Shown here: positions 1-7,077 of the stretch, piece by piece
Position numbering within the stretch: the stretch's first letter is position 1
Layout: the number at the start of each line of letters is the position of its first letter
Source: Actinomycetes bacterium
GTDB lineage: Bacteria > Actinomycetota > Acidimicrobiia > Acidimicrobiales > RAAP-2
NCBI GenBank assembly: GCA_021815645.1
Contig: JAKBAB010000008.1
Location: 1 to 36,694 of the forward strand
DNA length: 36,694 nucleotides
Direction of reading: 5' to 3'
Position numbers and translations under genes: made by a program
Notes under the pieces: model-generated
The model's input: the letters and a program-made list of their open reading frames with translations, nothing else
Told to the model about the DNA's origin: nothing
Database searches by the model: none

Positions 1-1007
1 AGTCGCACGTGACGCAGAGAGTCGAAAAGTGGCTCCTTGTCCTCCTGGAGGTCGCGGTTATAAGTGAGGGGCAGTCCCTTTAGCACGACGAGCAACGTAA
101 CGAGATTACCGACGAGACGGCCACTTTTTCCCCGCGCCAACTCGGCGACGTCGCTGTTTTTCTTTTGCGGCAGCATCGAAGATCCGGTCGTGAACGCGTC
201 ACTGAGTGAGGCGAATCCAAACTCACGCGTCGTCCAGAGCACCAACTCCTCACCCATGCGCGACAAGTGGATCCCGAGCAGCGCCAGCGCGAAGAGAGTT
301 TCGGCAACGAAATCGCGATCACTCACGGCGTCCATCGAATTAGCGAACGCGCTCTCAAAACCTAGCGCCGCCGCCGTGGCCGCCGGATCGAGCGCGAACG
401 GGGAGCCGGCGAGAGCGCCCGCCCCCAGGGGTGAGACGTTCAAACGCTCTCTCGCGTCGAAGAGGCGGTCGACGTCGCGCAGCAGTGCGAAGGCGTGCGC
501 GTTCAGGTGATGCGTCCAGAGGACCGGTTGAGCCCGCTGTAAGTGCGTATAGCCAGGTAGGTACGCGTCACGGTAGCGATCCCCCGCCGCCACGAGAGCG
601 TCTACGAGATCGAGCACGTCACTGACCACATCCCTAATGGCGTCACGCGTGAATAGGCGCAGCGTCGTGGCGATTTGGTCGTTTCGGCTCCTCGCGGTGT
701 GCAACTTCGCTCCCACCTCTCCGGCAATCTCGGTCACTCGTCGTTCGATGGCGGTGTGGATGTCCTCGTCCGTGGGCGAAGACACGAACGCACCCGTGCG
801 AAACTCCTCAAGGACGCGCCCCAGGGCGTTTCGCAAGGACGCGCCCTCTTCCTCGCTTAGTAGCCCCGCGTCCACCAGCGCCCCTACGTGGGCCTCGCTC
901 GCTCGCACGTCGTGCGCGTAGAGCGACCGGTCGAAGGAGAAACTCTCGGAAAGCTCCCACAGCGCCGCGTCCATCGGCTCTTTGAACCGTCCGTGCCACA
1001 AGGTCAC
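1..1007 (-). CDS. argH: Argininosuccinate lyase, 3' end outside window
   Basis: Last step of arginine synthesis: splits argininosuccinate into arginine and fumarate, in the cytoplasm. About 335 residues are visible of a family norm near 460; the C-terminus runs off the left edge. Reading from a GTG at 1007, the N-terminus has the LWHGRF motif, then DEDIH (residues 80-84), HTARSRNDQ (103-111, substrate binding) and the fumarase/lyase superfamily signature SSMLPQKKN (276-284) carrying the catalytic-loop serine. The start is fixed by a GTGA overlap with the argG stop, implying translational coupling. It is the most distal visible gene of the arg operon. Identification is secure from motifs and position; only the missing C-terminus is unseen. 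Confidence 0.96.
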   Translation of the reverse strand, partial: MTLWHGRFKEPMDAALWELSESFSFDRSLYAHDVRASEAHVGALVDAGLLSEEEGASLRNALGRVLEEFRTGAFVSSPTDEDIHTAIERRVTEIAGEVGAKLHTARSRNDQIATTLRLFTRDAIRDVVSDVLDLVDALVAAGDRYRDAYLPGYTHLQRAQPVLWTHHLNAHAFALLRDVDRLFDARERLNVSPLGAGALAGSPFALDPAATAAALGFESAFANSMDAVSDRDFVAETLFALALLGIHLSRMGEELVLWTTREFGFASLSDAFTTGSSMLPQKKNSDVAELARGKSGRLVGNLVTLLVVLKGLPLTYNRDLQEDKEPLFDSLRHVR

Positions 1008-2224
1008 GGCGACTCCGACGACCTCTTCGCGCCCTGGCGAGCGGCCCAGGTCTTAACGCCGAGACCGTAGATCCTGACGAACCCTTCAGAGTCACCGTGG
1101 CGAAACGTGTCGGCGGCGTCGTACGTCGCCAAGTCGTGGTCGTATAGTGCGGCCGGGCTTCGTCGCCCGGCTACCCTCATTGAACCCGGGGCGCAGAACT
1201 CAAGTCGAACATCGCCCGTAACGTGGCGCTGGGTCTCGGCGATGAAACTGTCCAGGGCTTGTTTCAGCGGTGAGTACCACATGCCGTCGTAAACCAGTTC
1301 CGCCCAGCGACTCTCCAGTCGCGCCTTTTCGTGATGAAGGTCACGCTCGAGCACGAGATCTTCGACTTCACCGTGGGCCGCGATGAGAGCCAGGGCCGCG
1401 GGGCACTCGTAGACTTCTCGACTCTTGATTCCAACCCGGCGATTCTCGACCATATCGATACGGCCGAAACCCGTGGCACCCACCCGTAGATTTAAGTCGC
1501 TAATGAGGGTCGCGAGATCCAAAGTGACGCCGTCGAGGGCGACCGGGAGACCTTGCGAAAAGCTCACGGTTACCGTAAGCGGGTCGTGGTTCGTTATGCG
1601 CGTAAGCGTGTAAGGTTCGTCCGGCGGCGCGACCCAGGGATCTTCGATGGCGCCGCACTCAATCGCCCGACCCCACAGATTCTCGTCAATCGAATAGATC
1701 TTTTCCTTCGTCGCGCGAATGGGAATATCCCACTTCTGTGCGAAGTCAACCGAGTCGGCCCTCGTCATTCCCCAGTTTCGCGCCGGCGCCAATACTTCTA
1801 AATCCGGTGCGAGGGCCGCCGTACCCACTTCGAAGCGAACCTGATCGTTCCCCTTCCCCGTACAACCGTGAGCGACGGCCTGGGCGTTAAAACGACGGGC
1901 CTGGTCCACCAAGTGGCGCACAATTACGGGTCGGGACAACGCCGAGACCAGTGGATATTTTCCCTCGTAGCGTCCATTGGCGAAAATCGCCGGTGCGCAG
2001 AACTCTTCGGCCATCTCTCGCCGGGCGTCGACGACGACGCACTCGAGCGCCCCCGCCGCGCGGGCGCGCAACTGAAGCTCACCGAGCGACTCACTACCGC
2101 CCGCGTCTTGACCCACGTCAACGAGGACGCAAACCACTTCAACGCCCCACTCTTCAATCATCCACCGCACGGCCACCGACGTGTCGAGTCCCCCGCTATA
2201 CGCCAGGACCACCCTTTTTGTCAT
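1004..2224 (-). CDS. argG: Argininosuccinate synthase
   Basis: ATP-dependent condensation of citrulline and aspartate to argininosuccinate, AMP and PPi. The protein has 406 residues, the usual length. The N-terminal PP-loop AYSGGLDTSV (residues 8-17) binds ATP. Further conserved stretches include HGCTGKGNDQVRFE near 118-131 and the central RPVIVRHLVDQA region. Starts at ATG 2224 with a purine-rich AAGGGAGAG just upstream, 21 bases after the argR stop, and its TGA overlaps the argH GTG. Its place between argR and argH is the standard actinobacterial order. No missing key residue was noticed. Confidence 0.97.
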   Translation of the reverse strand: MTKRVVLAYSGGLDTSVAVRWMIEEWGVEVVCVLVDVGQDAGGSESLGELQLRARAAGALECVVVDARREMAEEFCAPAIFANGRYEGKYPLVSALSRPVIVRHLVDQARRFNAQAVAHGCTGKGNDQVRFEVGTAALAPDLEVLAPARNWGMTRADSVDFAQKWDIPIRATKEKIYSIDENLWGRAIECGAIEDPWVAPPDEPYTLTRITNHDPLTVTVSFSQGLPVALDGVTLDLATLISDLNLRVGATGFGRIDMVENRRVGIKSREVYECPAALALIAAHGEVEDLVLERDLHHEKARLESRWAELVYDGMWYSPLKQALDSFIAETQRHVTGDVRLEFCAPGSMRVAGRRSPAALYDHDLATYDAADTFRHGDSEGFVRIYGLGVKTWAARQGAKRSSESP

Positions 2225-2245
2225 CTCTCTCCCTTCACTCGAAAC

Positions 2246-2725
2246 TCACCAAGTCTCGGTACTACGCAGGCCCGCGAGTAGGCGAAAGTCGTCGGCGAGT
2301 CTCTCACCGCCGTGTCGCTCGCTCGCGATCACCAACACAGTGTCGTCCCCGGCGACGGACCCCAGTACTCCCGCCAGGGCACTGCGATCGAGGGCCGACG
2401 CCACGACGTGCGCGCAACCGGGAGGAGTTCGCACCACCACCAGGTTGAGGGAGCTCTCCACCGAGACCACCCACTCCCCCATCATGCGTCGAAGGTGATC
2501 GAGTGGGGCGGGCGCCATCTTCGGGGAAGCCGCTAGGACGATTCTCCGATTCCCCCGTTCGTCTCGGATCTTCACCGTCCCAATCTCTTGGAGGTCACGG
2601 GTCACGGTCGCCTGAGTGGCCGCGATCCCCTCGTCGCGCAAGCGCCCCACCAACTGCGCCGCGGTGGAGATCACGTCGCGGTCGATGAGTTCACCGATTC
2701 GGTGTTGGCGTTGGGTCTTGGTCAC
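2246..2725 (-). CDS. argR: Arginine repressor ArgR
   Basis: Arginine-dependent transcriptional regulator of arginine genes. The 159 residues match the family. The N-terminal winged helix (about 1-70) includes ATQATVTRDLQEIG, the recognition helix region. The C-terminal hexamerisation and arginine-binding domain contains GVLGSVAGDDTVLV, matching the family's G-T-I-A-G-D-D-T motif. GTG 2725 is chosen because it overlaps the argF stop as GTGA; a longer in-frame reading to 2791 would overlap argF much more. Encoded inside the operon it presumably controls, so probably autoregulated. A candidate operator lies over the argC promoter (5445-5458). Confidence 0.95.
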   Translation of the reverse strand: MTKTQRQHRIGELIDRDVISTAAQLVGRLRDEGIAATQATVTRDLQEIGTVKIRDERGNRRIVLAASPKMAPAPLDHLRRMMGEWVVSVESSLNLVVVRTPPGCAHVVASALDRSALAGVLGSVAGDDTVLVIASERHGGERLADDFRLLAGLRSTETW

Positions 2726-3642
2726 TTCTCCTCCTTCATCCAGCGCAGGACGCCCATCATCGCCGAGTGGCGGTGATGAACCTGACGCCACACCCGACTA
2801 CGCGGACCGTCCAAAACGGAATTCGTAACTTCATCCCCGCGGTGCGCGGGCAGGCAGTGCATAACTATCGCGTTAGCGTCGGCGCGCGTTACCAGCTCTT
2901 CGTCCACGCGAAACTCGGCGAGCTCTTCACGACGCTTCACCACTTCGCTCTCGAAGCCCATCGAAACCCAAGAGTCGGTGTAGATTACGTTCGCTCCACG
3001 AACCGCTTCGGCCGCGTTACTAAAGAGGCGCAGGGTACCCCCGCCAGTTACCGCAAAGGGATTCTCGACTTCGCTCGGGGTTAGCTGATACCCGGCGGGC
3101 GCGCCAACTCTAACGTTCACACCCGCTCGCAAAAGGCACACCGCTAGGGAGCGCGCGACGTTGGTCGCGTCCCCGACGTACGCGACTTCCAGTCCCGCCA
3201 GTTGCGTCAAATCGCCGCGAGAAAACTCGTCGGCGATCGTCAGTGCGTCGGCGACGGCTTGAGTCGGGTGCGCGACGTCACTCAAAAGATTGATTAGCGC
3301 GAGGCGACCACCCGTCGCTCGCCAGATACGCTCAAAAACGCCGTGGTCGCGCACCCGCAGTGCGCAGATCGCGAACATCTCGGCGAGGGTTCGCCCGATG
3401 TCTTCGGCCGACTCACGTTCGTCAAGTCCCACTTCGTCAGCCCCAAAGAAGGTGGCGTAACCACCCAGCTCGTGCACCGCGGCCGAACTCGAAGCCCTCG
3501 TACGTAGACTCGGCCTTTCGAAGACGAGCGCCACTCCTTGGCCCTTTAGGGTCTCGTCGTCAAAGGGCGTGCGGGCCAGGTGATAGATGTCCGACAGGTC
3601 CTGCTCGGTGGCGTCACCAACCGTTATGAATCTCTTCGTCAC
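2722..3642 (-). CDS. argF: Ornithine carbamoyltransferase
   Basis: Transfers the carbamoyl group of carbamoyl phosphate to ornithine, giving citrulline. The protein has 306 residues. The carbamoyl-phosphate motif reads FERPSLRTR (about 42-50), with Leu where STRTR is commoner; this SLRTR form is also known in the family, so it is not taken as inactivating. HPTQAVADALTI (about 125-136) and the ornithine-loop HCLPAHRG (about 264-271) are intact, which separates it from aspartate carbamoyltransferase (pyrB at 33460). ATG 3642 overlaps the argB stop as ATGA, and its own TGA overlaps argR. Its carbamoyl phosphate would come from carAB at 27769-32150. Confidence 0.95.
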   Translation of the reverse strand: MTKRFITVGDATEQDLSDIYHLARTPFDDETLKGQGVALVFERPSLRTRASSSAAVHELGGYATFFGADEVGLDERESAEDIGRTLAEMFAICALRVRDHGVFERIWRATGGRLALINLLSDVAHPTQAVADALTIADEFSRGDLTQLAGLEVAYVGDATNVARSLAVCLLRAGVNVRVGAPAGYQLTPSEVENPFAVTGGGTLRLFSNAAEAVRGANVIYTDSWVSMGFESEVVKRREELAEFRVDEELVTRADANAIVMHCLPAHRGDEVTNSVLDGPRSRVWRQVHHRHSAMMGVLRWMKEEK

Positions 3643-4430
3643 CGTCGGACCTCCGTCGATTTTGCCCGACCACGAACGACGTCTCGCAGGGCGTGGGGCC
3701 GGGTTCCGTTCGCAACGGTCACCCGGCTGGCGCCCCCCTCCAGAGCCGTTAACGCAGCTCGGAGTTTCGGACGCATTCCACCGCGGGCGGCTCCATCGTC
3801 GAGTAGTTGACGCACCCGCAACGCGCTAACCACGTCGAGAGCACTTTTTTCGTCTTGGGCGTCTTCGAGAAGTTGGTCGACGTCACTCAGCATGACCAGG
3901 CAGAGGGCTCCCACGGAGCCGGCGAGGGCCCCAGCTACCGTGTCCGCATTGCAGTTAACTAAATCTCCCGTAGAGTCGACCGCTATTGGCGAGACGACGG
4001 GCGTAACGCCGGCGCGCCACAACGCTTCGAGCAACGACGCGTCGACCTCGGGTGTTCCACCGGAACGGCCCCACGGCCCACCGAGTGGCGAGGCCCGAAA
4101 GGTCGTCGCGTCCGTTCCGGACACGCCCGCGCAGTGAAGTCCTAGGTGGTTCAACGTGGCCACGAGCTGGGTGTTGACGGCCCCTAACGCCATGGCTACG
4201 TATTTCATGGTCGCGTCGTCGGTCACGCGAAGACCGTCGAGAAAGCTACTGTCGTGGCCAACTGCGGCGAGCAAGTTTTCGATTTGCGGTCCCCCACCGT
4301 GGACGAGCGCTACCTCCATCGACTCGCGGCGCAGCTCATTGACGTCTTCGGCCAGGGCGCGTAGTACGACGGCGCTGGCGTCCAGAGCGTCCAACGCGTG
4401 ACCCCCGAGTTTGACTACGTAACGAGTCAT
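3639..4430 (-). CDS. argB: Acetylglutamate kinase, short form
   Basis: Phosphorylates N-acetylglutamate with ATP, the second step of ornithine synthesis. The phosphate-binding KLGGHAL begins at residue 7; VHGGGPQIE (about 44-52), GLRVTDD (about 66-72), NCNADTVAGALA and GGMRPKL are all present, so it should be active. At 263 residues it is close to the E. coli enzyme and shorter than arginine-inhibited enzymes (about 290-300), which carry an N-terminal helix before KxGG. That helix is absent here, so feedback inhibition by arginine is doubtful (inference). Joined by ATGA overlaps to argC upstream and argF downstream, with neither argJ nor argD in between. Confidence 0.94.
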   Translation of the reverse strand: MTRYVVKLGGHALDALDASAVVLRALAEDVNELRRESMEVALVHGGGPQIENLLAAVGHDSSFLDGLRVTDDATMKYVAMALGAVNTQLVATLNHLGLHCAGVSGTDATTFRASPLGGPWGRSGGTPEVDASLLEALWRAGVTPVVSPIAVDSTGDLVNCNADTVAGALAGSVGALCLVMLSDVDQLLEDAQDEKSALDVVSALRVRQLLDDGAARGGMRPKLRAALTALEGGASRVTVANGTRPHALRDVVRGRAKSTEVRR

Positions 4431-5443
4431 GGGGTAACCCCAACGGTCGCGAGGCCGAGACGCTCATCGCGCCCGGTCGAAACGTTCCACGCTTGGATGG
4501 CCTGTCCGGCCGCACCTTTACCGAGATTATCTAAGGAACTCATCGCGAGGAGCCATCCCGTCCGGACGTCAACGCGCGCACTGACGAAACAGAGGTTGCT
4601 GGCGAGGGGGTCTTTCAGCGTGGGGGGGTCAGACGTAACTACGACGAAGGGGTCGTGTTCGTAGCTCTGTCGCAGCAACTCGAGTGCCCCTTCACTCGTC
4701 AAGGCGCTCGAAGATACGCGAGCGTACGCGCTCACCAACATCCCACGGCTGACCGGTACGAGGTGGGGAGTCAATAGGACGCTCGCACCCAGTTCCTGCT
4801 CGATTTCGGGAGTGTGACGATGAGTTAAAAGTCCGTACGCTTCGGCATTTCCCACCAAGCGGGAAAAATGCAGTCGGTCGTTGGTCCCCCGGCCGGCACC
4901 CGACGCACCGCTGAGGGCGTTCACCACGACGCCGGTGCGCTCGACTAACCCGGCGTCGAAAAAAGGTCCAAGCGCCAAAGAAGTCGCCGTAGGGTAACAA
5001 CCCGGTGCCGCGATGAGTGGCGCTCCGACTAATTCGTCTCGGTGGCGCTCCACCAACCCGTAGACAAATTTCCCCAACAGATCGCTCGCCGCGTGCTCGG
5101 TGCCGTACCACTGGCGATAGTGAGCGGGGTCCTTCAGTCGAAAGTCGGCGCCCAAGTCTACGACGTTCACCCCGTCTCTAACGAGCCGAGGAACGACGGA
5201 TTGACTCTCTCCGTGCGGTAGAGCTAGGAAGACTACGTCCAACGGCGTGGCCAATAACTGCGCCGTCGAGCAGATGAGCATCGTCGGATAGAAGGCCGAT
5301 AGGGCGGGAACTACGTCGACGACTCGCCGGCCCACGTTCGAACTGCCACTGGCCGCCACGACGTCTAGGTCCGGATGGGTCGCGCAGAGCCGGAGCAACT
5401 CCGCACCGGCGTAGCCCGTCGCACCAACCACTCCCACTCGCAT
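4427..5443 (-). CDS. argC: N-acetyl-gamma-glutamyl-phosphate reductase
   Basis: NADPH-dependent reduction of N-acetylglutamyl phosphate to the semialdehyde. First gene of the arg operon. MRVGVVGATGYAGAELLRL is the Rossmann nucleotide-binding start, and APGCYPTATSLAL near residue 145 holds the catalytic Cys. Length is 338 residues, typical. Start ATG 5443 is preferred over an in-frame ATG at 5461 because the domain begins there and a TAAAAT -10 hexamer ends 5 bases upstream, which would make the mRNA leaderless; the upstream ATG would lie within the promoter. It diverges from the EamA gene across 64 bases and overlaps argB by ATGA. Confidence 0.96.
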   Translation of the reverse strand: MRVGVVGATGYAGAELLRLCATHPDLDVVAASGSSNVGRRVVDVVPALSAFYPTMLICSTAQLLATPLDVVFLALPHGESQSVVPRLVRDGVNVVDLGADFRLKDPAHYRQWYGTEHAASDLLGKFVYGLVERHRDELVGAPLIAAPGCYPTATSLALGPFFDAGLVERTGVVVNALSGASGAGRGTNDRLHFSRLVGNAEAYGLLTHRHTPEIEQELGASVLLTPHLVPVSRGMLVSAYARVSSSALTSEGALELLRQSYEHDPFVVVTSDPPTLKDPLASNLCFVSARVDVRTGWLLAMSSLDNLGKGAAGQAIQAWNVSTGRDERLGLATVGVTP

Positions 5444-5444
5444 G

Positions 5445-5458
5445 TGACATTTTATGCA
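5445..5458 (-). promoter_or_regulatory. argC -10 hexamer with overlapping candidate ARG box
   Basis: On the minus strand TGCATAAAATGTCA agrees with the E. coli ARG-box core (TGAATAATTATTCA) at 9 of 14 positions. It contains TAAAAT (5449-5454), a good -10 hexamer 5 bases before the argC ATG. ArgR bound here would block RNA polymerase. No convincing -35 was found. The operator call is inference, as actinobacterial ArgR sites vary. Confidence 0.45.
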
Positions 5459-5495
5459 CACCTGAGAGCAAAAGTACAGCCCCGAGACGCACGGC

Positions 5496-5501
5496 TATCC
5501 T
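5496..5501 (+). promoter_or_regulatory. -10 hexamer, probable leaderless start of EamA gene
   Basis: TATCCT lies 6 bases before the ATG at 5508, and no Shine-Dalgarno-like sequence is present. This spacing places transcription initiation at or next to the start codon. No clear -35 element. Confidence 0.5.
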
Positions 5502-5507
5502 CAATAC

Positions 5508-6440
5508 ATGTCGCGGCGAGGGTGGGGTTACTTCTGCGCCATGGCCGTCATCTGGGGAGTTCCCTATCTGCTGATTCGCGTCGCGGTGCGCCAACTGGAC
5601 CCCGGCGTCCTCGTCCTCTTTCGTACGGCCCCGGTGGCTCTCCTGTTGGTACCGGCGGTGGCGCGGGGGAAGCGGTGGGGCGAGTTAGTGGCGAATTGGC
5701 GCTGGATCGCACTCTTTGGCGTAGTTGAATTCGGTATTCCCTGGTACCTCATGGCGAGCGCCGAGAGGCACATCACCAGTTCCCTCACGAGCCTCTTGAT
5801 CTGTTGTGTTCCACTGCTCTCGGTCGCGGTGCAGCGGCTAAATCCCAGCGGTGGACCCGTCTCACCGAGACGATATCTGGGCCTAGCCGTCGGAGCGGTT
5901 GGGGTTGTCAGCCTGGTGGGACTCGACCTGCGCGGGGGCACGGCGAAGTGGATTGTGATGATGCTCTGCGTATGCGTGGGCTACACCATCGGACCAATAA
6001 TTCTGGCGACTCGCCTGCGGGGCGTCAACGGAGTAACGGTCGTAATGGGAGCGACCGCCGTGGTCGCGGTGGCGTGGGTACCCTGGGACGTGGCGCACTG
6101 GCCCGCCCGCATTTCGAGCGAAACCTTCGCCAGCGTTGCGGTGCTCAGCGTCGTTTGCACGGCTGGAGCGTTTCTCGTCTTCTTCGAACTCGTCAAGGAG
6201 GTGGGCGCCGCCCGCGCGACGGTTGTCACCTACGTCAACACCGCACTGGCGGTCGCCCTCGGTATCGTGGGTCTGCACGAACCGCTCACCGCGGGCATCA
6301 TCTTGGGCTTTCCGCTCGTACTCGTCGGCTCCCTCATCGCGACAACCGAACGGCCCAACGCGTCAGTCACCGTATTCGACGGACACCCGGACGGCGCCGT
6401 CAACATCCAACCACAGCGCCCCCGGGGCGGTGACGAGTGA
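5508..6440 (+). CDS. EamA/DMT-family membrane transporter
   Basis: A 310-residue integral membrane protein with about ten hydrophobic helices arranged as two EamA repeats. The first begins GWGYFCAMAVIWGVPYLLI, the W-G-x-x-F/Y start typical of DMT exporters of the RhaT/YdcZ/EamA type. The second repeat covers roughly 150-285. Substrate cannot be told from sequence; relatives export amino acids, metabolites or drugs. The last 25 or so residues (after ATTERPN) are polar, look unconserved, and are the part that overlaps the thioesterase gene on the other strand. It diverges from argC, but nothing beyond that ties it to arginine. Confidence 0.85.
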   Translation: MSRRGWGYFCAMAVIWGVPYLLIRVAVRQLDPGVLVLFRTAPVALLLVPAVARGKRWGELVANWRWIALFGVVEFGIPWYLMASAERHITSSLTSLLICCVPLLSVAVQRLNPSGGPVSPRRYLGLAVGAVGVVSLVGLDLRGGTAKWIVMMLCVCVGYTIGPIILATRLRGVNGVTVVMGATAVVAVAWVPWDVAHWPARISSETFASVAVLSVVCTAGAFLVFFELVKEVGAARATVVTYVNTALAVALGIVGLHEPLTAGIILGFPLVLVGSLIATTERPNASVTVFDGHPDGAVNIQPQRPRGGDE

Positions 6441-7040
6441 CACGTCATCACCCCACTCAATCGGTGCGTGGTGGGTGACGCACACCCTCGTCTGGGGCAC
6501 CGATAGGACGTCGGCGACCGCGAGCCAGACCGCGGCGTTGTTGACGTGACCCACGACGTCAACGTCACTTCTTCGAAGTGGCCACGGACGACGACTCGCG
6601 TCTCGCGGTTGTGGCGCGGTCGCAATTCGACTCGACACCTTCCGCTCGCGAACGGCTTCACCGTAGACGTCGAAGAAGCTCTGGCGAAGTCTTACGGGTT
6701 GGCCCGACGAGTCAGTGGGCACCCACAACGCGTTCGCTTCGAGCAGAGTAATCCCCCCGAGCTCGAACGTCGTACGCCGCTCGGCCCACGCCGCGCCTAC
6801 GCCACTGCACCACGTCGTTAACGTAAGGCGGTCGAGGTACTTTGGCCAACGATCCAAGTCCAACCGTCGTAGGAGCGTACGGCGCACTACCCACACGTCA
6901 TTGGACTCCACGCCGGTGTCAACCCAGTCGTCGGTAGCCACGTCTTGCAGAAAACGAGCGACGCCGTCTAGGCGCAGTTGCCCAAACTCGTCGGCGTCCC
7001 CCAAACGCACGACGAATGTCCCCTGGTAGCGACGGGTCAT
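6363..7040 (-). CDS. Acyl-ACP thioesterase family protein
   Basis: Probably hydrolyses acyl-ACP or acyl-CoA thioesters (double hot-dog fold, PF01643-like). About 225 residues. Evidence: WVVRRTLLRRLDLDRWPKY and TLTTWCSGVGAAWAERR in the first hot-dog, and RSDVDVVGHVNNAAVW in the second, which resembles the D-x-D-x-x-x-H-V-N-N catalytic region of FatA/FatB-like enzymes. Start ATG 7040 is preferred, with GGGGGTGA just upstream; an in-frame TTG at 7070 is possible. It follows pheT by 37-38 bases and may be read through from it. Its 3' end overlaps the convergent EamA gene by 78 bases. Chain-length specificity cannot be inferred. Confidence 0.82.
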   Translation of the reverse strand: MTRRYQGTFVVRLGDADEFGQLRLDGVARFLQDVATDDWVDTGVESNDVWVVRRTLLRRLDLDRWPKYLDRLTLTTWCSGVGAAWAERRTTFELGGITLLEANALWVPTDSSGQPVRLRQSFFDVYGEAVRERKVSSRIATAPQPRDASRRPWPLRRSDVDVVGHVNNAAVWLAVADVLSVPQTRVCVTHHAPIEWGDDVSLVTAPGALWLDVDGAVRVSVEYGD

Positions 7041-7077
7041 CCCGTCACCCCCGGGTTTCGCGACGGCCAACCATTAC

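Noticed and set aside
3639-4430. argB as truncated gene
   Set aside because: All catalytic motifs are present and length equals the E. coli type; the start is fixed by the ATGA overlap with argC.
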